Assembly: GCF_009727055.1 (NCBI RefSeq)
Contig: NC_052352.1
Location: 26,374,422 to 26,438,421 of the forward strand
Direction of reading: 5' to 3'
From: Benincasa hispida
Lineage: Eukaryota > Streptophyta > Magnoliopsida > Cucurbitales > Cucurbitaceae
Length of the DNA stretch: 64,000 nucleotides
The position numbers and the translations under genes are program-made. This document shows positions 22,647 to 34,346 of this stretch, one piece after another. The notes under the pieces were generated by a model. That model was not told the origin of the DNA. It worked only from the letters and a program-made list of their open reading frames with translations, and made no database searches. The first letter of the stretch is position 1, and each line of letters opens with the position of its first letter.

Positions 22647-24347
22647 CAAGTTATTTTACCTTTTAATTTAGGACAATTAGAAAAATTCAGAGAAAAATGC
22701 ATTAGCTTGACAAGAAGTCCATGTAAATAATCATACTCTATGATCATGTGCTTACAAAACTCACAATCTTTACAAATAAGATCACGTGCTTACAAAACTC
22801 ATAATCATCAAAAATTATAAAATTTTTCACTTTTGGACGTAGGATTCAGATGAAATAAAGCGAAAATCGGCCAGAGAAACAAGCTGTCGCCTTGAACGCA
22901 TGGAAGAAATCAACTTGGCACTTAACTTTGCAACGTATAACAATATGATGAGATGAAAAACGGAGATAGGAAACGACAAACATGTGGTGGTGAAAGTCAA
23001 ATCAATAAAGCAAATTGGTAGCGAATTGGGACATTCGTGGAAAAGCCAATAGATTTATGACGCGAAGCAGTCGGCACAGCAGGGCATGAAATTAAATGCA
23101 TGGTGTCAGCGAAACATTAGAGAGAGGCAAAGAACCTTCTTTTTTTATGCCTATAAATAGACCATTGAAGAGTTGTTTAAGAAGAACAATAGTCCAAGAA
23201 ACTGGCCGAAGCTCAACTCGTCCTCCACCATAAAATATGCCATTTCCACCACTTCTTCAAAATTTTCCCTAAAGAATTATAAGTGAGAGCTTAGAATTAT
23301 TCTATGAAAAGTAAGAAAGCTTCATTGCCACCACAAAAATCACTCAGAAAGCAGCTATGTGAAGGCAAAAAAGAGCAAGACATTAAAACTGGTGGCTTGA
23401 CACATTTCTGTCTTTACATTTTATCTTTTTGTTCATCTATTTCATTATGTATTAAGTTATTAAGATTGAGAACCCATTAATTCTTAATACAAATATGATT
23501 TTCATTCATTCTCATATATCCATATATTCTTATCTCTTCATTAAATTTTCTATTGGTTAAGAAGAATGATCTAACATTTTCAATAATATATGTAAGTATA
23601 AGTCCATTTCGTTTAATGTGTACTTAACCTATGACTTGAATCCATTGAGAAATTGATTTAAGTAGGAATAATCTATTGCTTGAGAAAGTAAGAGATTGTA
23701 GAAATCATTAAGCAAAGAGAGAAATAGCTTTAGAGATAAAGATAAATCTTTCTTTTACAATCAACTTGAGCATGCGTCTCAGAGATAAGATGAATGTGGC
23801 TTAAAGATCGAGAGATTAGTTTCTCTTTCTTAAAGTTAAAAACATGGACACCTACTTATGCATCATTTAAGATAAGGTTAACGAGTCTTATAAACCCTAT
23901 TTTATTAACTACTATTTCCTTCATTTCATCGCATGATGTTTTCTTTGTGGTTATATCTATCATCCATATCACAATCATTATAATTCATCGCATCATCATT
24001 CTTCATACACTTTCACCACATCACGTCTCACTTTTCCAGCATTCACCGTCGAGATTCACTACCATCAGTTACTCTAATTAGTTAGTAGTATTTTAGGGAT
24101 ATAAACACCCATTTCAATTCATTGATTAACATTCATCGCATAAATCCTGCATTTCCAACACTTAGTTAGTATAAGTCCTCGTGTTCGAACCTAGACTCAC
24201 TAGAAACCTTATTTAAACTTGGGTTTATATAAGAAAAACTTGCGTTCATTTATATTCATACATCAATTCATTCAAGAAAGGCACGACTTAAGACTATTTA
24301 TCATTATTCACTGCATCATGATTCTATTGCAAAGTGAGCATGCAACA
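22629..24347 (+). repeat. 3' LTR of the 21-kb gypsy element
   Basis: It is a direct repeat of 3152-4834. It starts TGATAACTTG after the PPT and ends GCAACA, followed by the AGTCT duplication at 24348-24352. TATAAATAG at 23152-23160 matches the 5' copy. The extra 36 bp relative to the 5' LTR are scattered indels. Confidence 0.88.
23152..23160 (+). promoter_or_regulatory. 3' LTR TATA box
   Basis: TATAAATAG is at the position matching 3640-3648 of the 5' LTR. It could drive read-through transcription into the flank. Confidence 0.5.
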
Positions 24348-24539
24348 AGTCTTGGTTTAATTTAATGTATACACATTATGTTATGGATGTTAGAATGAAG
24401 TTTTTGGAGTATCGAATACAATTGTCTAGCAAGAATGGTGATCGTTTGGTGAGTTGTTGGTAAGTTTATTTTGGGTTCTTGCTAATTTATGAATACCTAA
24501 TTCATTTGGCATGAATTTTATTATTGATTGGATTTTAAC

Positions 24540-27300
24540 TTTTTGGGATTGAGACCCTTCAACTTGGTTTATGCCATATCCCCCTCCCGAGCTCACCTCT
24601 TGAACCCAAAAGGAGGCGTGAGGACGGCAGATACCACCCTTTTGTGATACCTATTGTCCATTTTAACCTTCTACACTCATTAAACTTAAACCAAGTAAAT
24701 AAGCAACGACTATTTGGCTAAACTTATTTTATTACAAATAGTATAATGCTTATACAATTCCCAGACTTAGCTACAAAGTTTACAATAACAACTTAGAACC
24801 AAAAGTATGGCTGTAGCGTGGTAGACCTTGACCTTAGCAGCACCCTGGAACTCCTCATCTTTCGCTACCTGGTAAGAAAAATATGAAAGAAAAGAATAAG
24901 CTTAAAGAAGCTCAGTGGTGGTAACAACATAACAAGTCTCTTTTAACTTATAGCAATAAAAGCATATCACATTACGAGGTTATCATCCAAACTTCAGTCT
25001 AATATGAGTCTATTCTCAAACCTACCTACACACATGGTATATAGTTAAAACTAATACTTATCATAATCGCTTAATCTCTTAGGCTCCCTATGTGCACATA
25101 GATCCCTGTTTATGGGCTAAGAAACTAGGCCTGTTGGCCCTCTGACCATCTCATACGAGGTTCCTTGCACAGGCTTAGGGACTAGGCCTTATGGTCCCCT
25201 GACCATCCTGTGAGGTCCTGCTCTGGGCTCAGGAACTAGGTTTATTGACCTTCTGACCATCCCGACCACTAATTCTCATTCTCGTTCTAGCTATTCATTC
25301 ATAACATAAACATAAATCATAAAAGATATGCTTAAGACCTTAAAAGAAATACCACTCACCTTGTTTGGCAGGAACCTTTCTCTCTTTCCAAGTTCCCTGG
25401 TTTCCTTTGGCTTCCTTTCAAACCCTATTTTAGATTCATTTTGAAGTTCAGCTTACACATCATTCTAAACCTTATTTCAAGACACCTCCTTCTACAAACT
25501 TGTTTAAAAATGTCTTAACTTACTTACCTTAAAATTTTAGCTTCAAACCTCACCGAAAGAGCTCATAATCTCAAGATTACTCCATCTTGCTCAATTGTCA
25601 CAACTTCTATGAACACCTCTTGGCCTCCTTTGATTTTGGCAGCCCTTCTCTTAGAGTTCCTTTGCGAAAGCCCTTACCCAAAAACTACACTCAATTTCTG
25701 AGATTTTGGCTTAAGAATTATCTGATTTTCACGAGTAATTTGGGAGAATTCCTCGTTTGAACTTAGTGCTACAGTCTGTTTCCAACGCCCGGACAGCACC
25801 TGCACCTTCTACCTTCTTGATCAACGCATGGTCTTGCTATCAGTATGGTCTTCATGATCAACGCAAGGCTTCCTCCGAATTTGCCCCCAACCACTCTTCC
25901 TAATGTCCTTTGAAGGGAATTTATGTTGTAAACTAAATGGAAACGTTGTTGAGGTATTTATAGGCCCTTAGAATGCTTCGACGCATGACACCTCCTACTT
26001 AGGAACTTTTGAAGTGTCTTCACCTTACTTTGCCACCACCTACTTCCATGCCACTTCCTACTTGCATGAAGTTTGTGTTGTCCTGCTCATGCACAAGTCC
26101 TCTTTGCATGCTTTAATATTCATCCACCTTCTCTTAACTTAAACTCAAACTCACTTGGTTTAGCCACTTGCCCGAATGAATTGCTAACTCAGCCTTGCTC
26201 TCCAAGTTTTCCTTTGTCATCGCAACTTACTTGATCATATAACTTGGCCATTGCATCACCCTCCCTTGTGCCACACTAACCTCAAGTGATTACAAGTCCT
26301 TACTAACCTCACATGCCTTAGCCATCGCATGGTACTAACGCTTAGGCCTTGGCTTACCTTCCTAATGCGATCAACTACCTCAACTTCCTAGGCACATGGA
26401 CAAGCTTTGCTGCATGCCTTTACCTTTCAACATCAACGCATAACACCTTCATCGGATGGTCCTTCACGCCTTGTCATCATATGAGCATCGCACGACCTTG
26501 TTACTCTCATTGTGTAGCTCCAGCGCACATCGCCTAGCTTCATCGTGTAGTCCTAGCGCGCATTGACCATCGTTGCATACCTCATCGTACGCTGCCTAAC
26601 TTCATCGCATAGCTCTAGCATGCATCGAGTACCCAGTGCCTTGCGTTCATTGCCGCACACGGGTCAGCACACATGCCCAACCTCAAGCTCAGTCTTGCAC
26701 TCATTGTATACCCCATCGTCTAGCGCTTATCATGCAACTTGCATGCCACTATGCAATCACTCCCTCGTGCAATGCCCAACGCCCACGCTCGCGTGAAACT
26801 GAACGCTTCCTTGCTCGCGTCTGGCCTATCCTCGTTGCTCAATGGCCCTTCCTCGCTACACGATCACACAGCCTCTTGTCTTCCCAATGCATGAGCAGCC
26901 CACTTACACCAACGCTTAGCCAGCGCCTCATGCCATCGCACCGCTACCTAGTGTTCATACTTTGCCTTGCCAAGCATCACATTCCAACGCATAATGCCTA
27001 GCTTAGTCGCGCCTCATACCAACGCATGGGCCTTAACTTCAACGCATAGTTTGTCCTTGGGTTCAACACTTAGCCTCACACAACTTTTACAAGCCTTAGT
27101 TGTCACACACATAATGCCTCATGTGTCAATGCTACATCGACGCATGCCTACTCTTAGCTTTTATACTTGGCCAATTTTTCACTTACTAAGGCCAACACAA
27201 AGCCAACCGAGAGTCTTATTTCCACGCTTTAGAATTTCTTCTTCCTTTTTCTCTAACCTTCTTCCTACAACATAAAATTAACTTATACCTTTTTATTTCC
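24540..27300 (-). repeat. Chromovirus-like LTR, reverse orientation (boundaries uncertain)
   Basis: On the reverse strand, 24560-25000 reads like the R/U5 part of a plant chromovirus LTR: GGTAGCGAAAGATGAGG, a TTTGTAATAAAATAAG poly(A)-signal-like stretch, and a terminal GGGTTCAAGAGGTGAGC. About 26200-27150 is rich in CGCAT/GCATCG words, an old decayed short repeat. No TG/CA ends or target duplications were fixed, so the limits are estimates. Short open frames in 26.3-27.3 kb are low-complexity consequences of these words, not genes. Confidence 0.4.
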
Positions 27301-28424
27301 TTAATTACTAATCTAAGTAGAGAAAATAGGATTCGAGTTTCATAGTTTATGTCTAGATTGGATTTCGTAATTAAAGCTCTGACGTAGATTTAGATAAGCT
27401 AACACTTTAGGTAAGGTTTGAAGACTTTTGGTTGGGTGTTTTGGTGAATTGGATTATGTTTAATAGGATGATGTTAAATTGGTTTATGTTTAGGTTGGTC
27501 CAAATTTTACTCAAAAAAAGGAGGAGTTCAACTTGCTATTTTCTAAGATATAAATTCGAGGTAAGTGGTTTGCTACTGGTTTGCCCACGAACCAGGCACC
27601 CTAACCAAGTTGATGTTAAGATTGCGTATACACGTGAAAGCATGATATTATTGTGATGGAATGATTTGCTAATGGATTGACTATTGGGGGTGTTTTGAAG
27701 ACCTATGAGTTATGTTACTAAGATTATGATAACATGTTTATGGTTTGATACGAAATTTGGATGTTGTATGTTGCATTTTTAGACTGATAGCGACTATTAA
27801 CACTCTTATCAAGTTGTGTACATCTCATGTTTGTGAAATTTCGAGTTCACTTCTAATGTTCATGTTTCGATGTCCCTATGGGATTGCCACCTATGCTTAT
27901 TATTTTGACCCTCCAGGATCACTACTTATGAAAGCATGCCTTTGGGTTCGCCCCATATACTCATGCCTATGTTATGTCTATGATATGTGATGTACACTTC
28001 TATCTCGATAGAAAGGCCAACAAGTTCACCTAGTGGGCTCAGTAGTGGGCAATTTACTGAGTATTTTTATATTCACCATTTTCTCTACATGTTTTTCAAG
28101 TAAAGGAAAGGACAAAACGACAAATAACAAAAAGAATTTATGACCGAACCTTTGGGACTTGACACAACTTTCGCATATGTTTTTCTCAAATTTCCATGTT
28201 TTGGCTTAGGAGTCAGACATTAAAAATTCTTTGATTTGTTTTATTCAGTTATTTTATATTTATTTTAAACTAGAGTTAGGGCTGTCTTGAACAATAATTT
28301 TATATTTTTATTCTTTTAAACGCTTCTTGTAATAAAAAGGGGTTTTGTTTCTCTTACCTAAGTTTGCAAATGAACTATTTTCAAGTTATGCATGCATGTA
28401 GTATCAAAAAGTCAGGTCGCTACA
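27300..28424 (+). repeat. Chromovirus-like 5' LTR, 3' portion
   Basis: It ends ...GGTCGCTACA at 28424, two bases before a tRNA-iMet primer site. It contains GAACCAGGCACCCTAACC at about 27590, a phrase that recurs at 33470-33490. The left boundary is not determined; it may continue under or beyond the reverse-oriented LTR. Confidence 0.55.
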
Positions 28425-28426
28425 GA

Positions 28427-28440
28427 TGGTATCAGAGCTT
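28427..28440 (+). other. Primer binding site, initiator tRNA-Met type
   Basis: TGGTATCAGAGCTT, the usual plant chromovirus/copia primer site, lies two bases after the LTR CA end. Only about 50 bases of internal sequence follow before another LTR begins at 28491, so the element was interrupted or truncated there. Confidence 0.75.
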
Positions 28441-28490
28441 AAGTCCATATAGTTCCATTGGCCATTAACAGATTCTTCGTCATCGTCAGA

Positions 28491-30132
28491 TGATAACTTG
28501 TATATCTACAAGTTATTGCTTATTGAAATTAGAATATTTAGAAGTATTTGTTGAGAAAATCATGTAAGCGAGAATAAAAATTGGGCAAAATTACTTCTCA
28601 TGCATTTACAAGTTTGAATGAGAGTCTGAGTATAAAGAGATATCGCTAACGCGTTTAAAGTGTAGGAATACAGAGAGAAAGGGAAGAAAAGAAAGCCTTG
28701 CACCAAGAATGTAAAGCAACTATGTGGCAGAAAATGCATATGATGAAAAGAATATGAGAAGGAAGGAGGATACATGCCAAAAGCTCGATAGCAAGCCATG
28801 TGATAGAACACAAAAAGTGACAGAAGTAAAAGCCTAATGCATCTGAAAAAGAGGACCACCGACAACTGCAGAAGCAGACACGCACATTCCCTGACATTCC
28901 TTGATGCGCATCTGCCATAGTTCTATATGGAAAAAGTGGTCACCGCCAAGGCTTTATTTATATATCACCGCTTGCATGCATTTAGAAAAGGAAAAAAAAG
29001 GGAAAAGAAGAGATTTTTTTTTTTTTTAAGGATTTAGTTTGAGTAGAGTTTCAAAAAATCAAGAAGTCTAAAAAGAAATAAGAAGATTGAGAGGTTGAAA
29101 AGTGTTCTAGAAATCACCCTCGGAAGTCAAGAGACCTCTCCGAGAACCATTCCTCCATTCATTCACCTTGTCGGAAAAGAGGGCTTGAGAAAGTAGCTCA
29201 TCCATCACCAATGCAGAGTATAGAGTATCACCATTTGCATCTCATCTTCTTATTTATTTTATATTTTTCGCTTTCCCATTGTATTTCTCTGCTCATCATT
29301 TTCTTTATTCCTTGTGATGAACTGTTTTATACTTTTCTTTAATTCTCTATCATGACTTCACCTTCCATTTCTTCCACTTTTAATTTTATCATTATAAGTA
29401 GCTAAAACCTAGCAGGTCGGGATGAGTTAGTCCTCATTTCGAACAACCCTCGTAATAAATACATATTTATGTGGGTGATGAACACTATTCTGGCTTATCA
29501 GTCCTTTTAACCATTGGGCTCATAAGAAAGCAACTAACTACTCGAGAGAGCAAGTGGTAGTGGAGTTCATCAACACAAGTAACGAAAGTATTTATAGATA
29601 AAACTTCCCTTATGCTCTATATAGCCTAAGAATGCATCATGGAGACATGATCTATATGGCTAACACGCCGAGAGGTGGAATCAAAACGGTTATGAGCATG
29701 AATATAATCTTATTACTAAGGATAAAAGTTTGAGTAATACTTGTTCCAACTCTATTTCTCATATATATCTCATCCCCGTACTCTAAATCTACATCCATAT
29801 TCACACTCACGCTTTTAACTCACCTACTCAGCAGTTTTTGGTTATTGTTTGTAGTCCATATTTAGCACATTCCATGCACATTCTTCTTTCATTGGTAATC
29901 ATCCATCTTGCAAGTAGTAGTAGAAATCTAAGACACAAATTTGTTCATAGGCTAGTTCAATCCCTGTGTTTGACCTCGATACTCATCAAGACTACCTTTT
30001 AGTCAGTTTATACTTAAGCTGTTAGAAGTAAACTTGTGCGAGTTGTTTAACTTATTTTAGTCTATTCAAAGACATTAAATCACACGGCACAATACAAACA
30101 AATAAACAAACAGCACACAATTCATCCGAACA
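28491..30132 (+). repeat. 5' LTR of a second Athila-type element
   Basis: It starts TGATAACTTGTA with the same terminal hairpin as the 21-kb element and ends CCGAACA, six bases before a decayed tRNA-Asp primer site. It is 1642 bp. The rest of the LTR is clearly different from 3152-4834, so it is a related but distinct family. No 3' LTR is in the window. Confidence 0.7.
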
Positions 30133-30138
30133 AGTTTT

Positions 30139-30156
30139 TGGTGTTGTTGCTGGGAA
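30139..30156 (+). other. Decayed tRNA-Asp primer binding site
   Basis: TGGTGTTGTTGCTGGGAA. Relative to the canonical site most differences are C-to-T or G-to-A, as expected from deamination of methylated cytosine in silenced DNA. Confidence 0.65.
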
Positions 30157-30265
30157 TTGCAACGCTAGAAGTTAACTAATCTGTTTTCTTTGAACTTTGG
30201 TTCTTAGAGCAGGATCATCCACGTAAGGTGTATTGCAGTAATTACCGAAATATTGCAAATGGTGT

Positions 30266-31520
30266 ATGAGTGACAGTACTCAATCAAAGTTTGATATCGA
30301 CCATTAATCGAGAGGACTCTTCGAACCCGAGCTAATTGGACCAAAAGACAATGAGGTAAGAATATGGTAGACTGACCAAATTACCCTGAGGTGCCCAATC
30401 CACCAAATGCAAACAATGCTAATGTGCAGACCAATCCTGTCCTCTTAGTGCATGATCGGAATAGGTGGATAAGGGACTATGCGTCACCAAACTTATATGA
30501 TTTTACTCCAAGGATTGTGTGCCCAAATTTCAATGATACATGATTTGAGATGAAATCGGTTATATTATAGATGATTCAAGCAATTGGTCAATTTGGAGGT
30601 TCAACTAGAGAAGACCCACATGTGTACTTGAAGAGCTTTATAGAGATATGCAATACCTTCATGATTCTTGGAATCGTTGTTGAAGGAATTTGACTATCAC
30701 TATTCCTTTTCAACCCTTCGAGATGAGGCTTGCCAATAGGCTTATTCCCTTGAGCCTTGCGAGATTTCAACTTGGGATGGTATGATTGAGAAATTCATGC
30801 AGAAACTCTTCCCACTGAATATCAATGCTCAACGCAGACGAGACATCACTGAATTCGAGCAAAAAGATTTAGAGACCCTTAATGACGCATGAACTGAATT
30901 TAAATGACTTGTCAGAAATTGTTCACATCATGGCTTACCAGACTATGTACTAATGGAGATTTTGTATGATGGTTTAAAAAAGCCATCACAATCAGTTGCT
31001 GATTCTGTAGTTGTAGGAGGCCTGATAGACAAGACCTATACTGAGGCCAAATAGATTCTAGATAGAATTTTTTGAAATATGGATGAGTTGTTGGACGATG
31101 GCTCTGGATCCATAACTTTGGAAAAGTCAGCATCAGATTCAACAAATGGTCTTTCAGCAGAAATGACCGTTGTCACAAATTTGCTCAAAGCAATGCAATG
31201 AACCAAGATCATACTAGCGTTAACAACATGAGTCAGGTCAACATAATAACTCAAGCTATGGCTGTAGAATGTGTGAGATGCAACGAATCGCATAGCTTCA
31301 GCATGTGTCCATTGTTTGATTTAGAAGGAATAACCCCTTCAGCAACACGTATAATCTAGGATGGCACAACCATCCACATTTTTCATAGGGTGGAAATCAG
31401 CAAAGCGATTAGAGTGGTTTACAGCAATAAGGACAAAGTTGTTCCGCCTGGATCCAAATAGTCAACATAAGGCACCCAACAAGTCCATAATAGGGCAAAT
31501 CAGGTGTTAAGCTCCTCCAC
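30266..31520 (+). pseudogene. Athila-type gag, broken
   Basis: The start is ATG 30266 (MSDSTQSKFDID, then a stop). The core, readable in pieces, is LYDFTPRIVCPNF, FEMKSVIL, MIQAIGQFGGSTREDPHVYLKSF and IEICNTF at 30497-30660. It is the same gag family as 4963-6480. Frameshifts follow. A zinc-knuckle-like CVRCNESHSFSMC lies at about 31270-31312. Stops include TGA within the VCPNFNDT stretch (about 30541). Confidence 0.75.
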
Positions 31521-31919
31521 ACCGCTTCACAGTCAAACATCGAGAATTTAGAACTGCGAGTTGGCCAAATTGCAGGTAAGTTAAATCAAAAGCAATAAAG
31601 GACATTGCCCAGTAATACAGAGGTCCCAAAGCATGTTGGTAGTAATGTCAAGAAGCAATGTCATGCTATCACTTTCATAGTGGAAAAACAGTGACAACTA
31701 GCCCTGGGAAATCTAAGAACTCTACACCGCTGCAATCATAATCCACCAAATCTAATTCTACTTCAAATAATCAACCAATAATGAAATCTCTTCCGAAACA
31801 ATATAGCGCAAGCACATCAGACGAGGGAATGAAACTTTCAGTGTAGGATAAAAGGAAAAAGGCGGCACAAGCTGCCGAAGCGCATACATCTGGAAGCAGA
31901 AGTAAGTGTAAGCAGCCCC

Positions 31920-32230
31920 CAGAGTAAGTTGAAGAAATACCATGACAACACCCTCATTTTCCCCTAAGACTAACGGAGAAGAAAAGTGACAAAAAGCAAT
32001 TTCAATGCTTCTTAGACGTTTTAAAGCAACTATAAATTAACATTCCACTGGTAGAGGCACGGGAACAAATGTCGAGTTATGTGAAGTTTTTTAAGGACAT
32101 TTCAAAGAAAATGCCTCTAGAGGAGTTCGATACGGTTGCGCTTACATATGAGTGTAGCGGTTGTTTCATAACAACCTCCCTACTAAGATGAAGGAACCTG
32201 GAAACTTCACTCTACCATGTTCAATTGGGG
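31920..32230 (+). pseudogene. Athila-type protease-region remnant
   Basis: It reads EKKSDKKQFQCFLDVLKQL, then NIPLVEAREQMSSYVKFFKDI, and KMKEPGNFTLPCSIGG up to about 32230. This is the sequence leading into the retropepsin of Athila/Tat pol. Homology stops at CSIGG, just before the catalytic D-[LT]-GA would occur, and unrelated DNA follows. The pol gene is therefore truncated at this junction. Confidence 0.65.
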
Positions 32231-32858
32231 GAATGGATGAGGACAAACACTGTGCGAGCTGGGCGCAAACAAAATCTCGTGCTTCTTTCTCTACAATTTC
32301 TCTACCTCTTCCTCTTCTAAGGGTTGAAGACCACTCATTTGACTCTTGGATCCTAGAGAATAACAAAATTATTCTTGTGGTAGTGTCAGTGATCGTTGAG
32401 GAGACGTTCGTGCCAAGAACAAGAGGAATTTTGAGGAGCTTGGGAGTATACAAAAGTAAGAACCGTTCATCCCTTTGTTTCTCCCTTCATAAAGCATGTT
32501 GTAATATTTAATGTATGTTGTTTATTCTTCTATTCTATGCTTTAGCTTGTTGTTTTTTTTCATTTAAAAATGAAAAAACTGAATGTAAGACAATCCTAAC
32601 GCTTTCGCTCGGGATTCGATCCTTATACTATGATGACATCCTGAGAATGTTGTCCCTTGGGTCTATATTTTTTTAGGAGGGAGAGAGAAGTGGAGCGCAG
32701 AATAAGGAATGGTGAACCAACCTTCCCAATGGGATGCTGACAATAAGGTGGAGTCAGTTGAGGAACAAAGGATAAAGAGAGATAGATAATATGAGAAAGA
32801 TCTAGCGACCTAAGGCCATTGAAGAAGAGATGGTTGATGCGACCCACTAAGGCAGTAG
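32231..32858. other. Unassigned sequence between retroelement remnants
   Basis: No recognised gene. It follows an abrupt break in the protease homology. A 116-codon frame (32161-32511) fuses the protease remnant to this DNA and has no independent support. Confidence 0.3.
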
Positions 32859-33446
32859 CGTTTGAGCACTGAAAGTAAGAACAAGTCAATGAAGAAGAGC
32901 GCACTTAGGATACAAGCACAAAAAATGAAGTCCAACAACCAATTGATCTTATGGTCGAGAGTGGTGTGGGCAACGAAGAAATCATTAGACTGCCCACCAG
33001 CAATGAGGCAGAAAGTGAAGAAAAAGATGAAGAGAGAAAAAAGAAAAGATAAGGAGGCAGATATGCCTGATGAGCATATGGAGGAAGAAAACAGTTCAGG
33101 TATCGCAACCAGTCCTGAGGTTGTGGTAAAAGAAGAAATTGACTCGATGACATTTGATTCGGCGGCAGAAATATAGGCAAGGGTAAAAGCTAAGTTGGTA
33201 GAAGAGCTTAGACAGCTTACTGAGGAAGCTCACTTGTACGCAGCTAACGCGTCAGTTCAAATCAAGATGAGAGAAGAAGAAAAGGAAGTCGCAGCCAAAG
33301 AAAGCCTTGAGGAAAAGGTAGATGAAGAAATAGCAATAGAAAATGTTACAGAAGACTTTGACAAGGATATGAAAGCAGATGAAGTCGTAGATAAGGTTGT
33401 GGAAGAATTGGAAAAGGAAATAACCGAGGACATAAATTCAAGGTAA
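32859..33446 (+). pseudogene. Charged, Glu/Lys-rich ORF with one in-frame stop
   Basis: One frame of about 195 codons is open from about 32859 to 33446 except for a single TAG at 33174-33176, which could derive from CAG. The product is extremely charged: KKKMKREKRKDKEAD, then long E/K/D runs such as KEVAAKESLEEKVDEE, likely helical or coiled coil. No ATG precedes the charged part and there is no recognised domain. It lies between Athila-type pol sequence and a chromovirus LTR fragment. It may be part of an element's extra ORF. Function unknown. Confidence 0.35.
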
Positions 33447-33536
33447 GTGGTTCGCTATCAATTCACCCATGAACCAGGCACCCTAACCAAGTCGATGTTA
33501 AGATTATGTATACACGTGAAAATATGATATTGTTGT
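33433..33536 (+). repeat. Chromovirus LTR fragment
   Basis: It matches 27550-27655: GTAAGTGGTT, GAACCAGGCACCCTAACC and GTATACACGTGAAA in the same order and orientation. It is cut on the right by a family-A LTR head. Confidence 0.7.
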
Positions 33537-33538
33537 TG

Positions 33539-33676
33539 TCGGGGTTGATGCTCTAAATCTCGTAGGGTTCTATAGTTTGTAATTGTAATGTACAAATATT
33601 TTATTTATATAATAAAATATGTGATATTTTATTTCATTTTTAGTTGCATTAACCACAAACCAATAAACTAACATCT
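33539..33676 (+). repeat. Head fragment of a family A LTR, forward
   Basis: It starts TGTCGGGGTTGATGCTC and ends at CCAATAAACTA (33660-33670), matching about the first 130 bases of the family-A LTR at 56725. The rest of the LTR does not continue in this orientation. Confidence 0.6.
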
Positions 33677-34321
33677 TGAAGGATCTCCGTTTATAGAGAA
33701 CCTTTGAGCAGAAGTAGATCATCCAAATTCCATTGTGATTAAACACACACATTTATAGTCATACAAAATAGATTAAGCACAAATCTTAAATTACAGCATG
33801 CTTTGAACTAAAAACAAAGGATCAAGAGATTATACCTTTGAAGAACCGTTCTTCAAGTAATCTCTCGATCAAACTCGTTCACGAACACATCGAACAAGTC
33901 ACAAACACTCATCTCGAACAAATAGCAAACAACAATTCGATCCTCGAACCAAACAGGACACTACCACTTGGTGACCTTGATATTCTCGGTGTGAGAATCT
34001 AGGAGTGGTGGGCTCTGGCTAATTTTGGTTAGAGGGGAAGTTTGGTGTAGAGGAGGAAGACGATCAAGATGGGAATCACACGATCGTGTAGACGACCAAG
34101 TCTATCACATAAACTTCCTACGCGATCATTTAGTCTCTCAGGCAATCGTGTAGTTACTCAATTGTGTACTCGATAGTATATCTCTTGTCTTTTTGGAATA
34201 ATTAGAAAATCATTTTATTTTATCTCAATTTTTCCATAAAACCAAATAACTACCCACTAAGGGTGGTTATGGAGAAAAAGAAGTTAATTATCAAATAATT
34301 AATAAATATAAATAAATATGA
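33677..34321 (-). repeat. Family A LTR, 3' part, reverse orientation
   Basis: It begins TGAAGGATCTCCG, the reverse complement of the family-A 3' end, and includes the conserved ATTCTCGGTGTGAGAATC (about 33981) and CGATCGT-type words at 34080-34150. It runs into a 25-base gap. Confidence 0.6.
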
Positions 34322-34346
34322 NNNNNNNNNNNNNNNNNNNNNNNNN
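34322..34346. other. Assembly gap (25 N)
   Basis: A short N run, probably a placeholder of unknown true length, inside a repeat. Confidence 1.

Larger units (their letters stand above)
3152..24347 (+). mobile_element. Large Ty3/gypsy (Athila/Tat-type) retrotransposon with nested insertions
   Basis: Two directly repeated LTRs (3152-4834 and 22629-24347) bound about 21.2 kb and are flanked by the identical 5-bp duplication AGTCT (3147-3151 and 24348-24352). So both LTRs belong to one insertion. Inside, in order, are a tRNA-Asp-type primer site, a gag pseudogene (4963-6480), foreign inserted elements (about 6.8-17.6 kb), a 3' ORF of the putative plant transposon protein family (17.7-19.4 kb), a solo LTR (19717-21852), and a polypurine tract directly before the 3' LTR. 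No protease, reverse transcriptase or integrase of its own was recognised. Either pol was lost when other elements inserted, or the element was non-autonomous. The Athila/Tat assignment rests on gag phrases, the tRNA-Asp PBS and the 3' ORF. Confidence 0.85.

Noticed and set aside
26349..27275. Cluster of forward frames of 60-120 codons
   Set aside because: Composition follows the CGCAT/GCATCG word repeats of an LTR; no homology, and overlapping in several frames.
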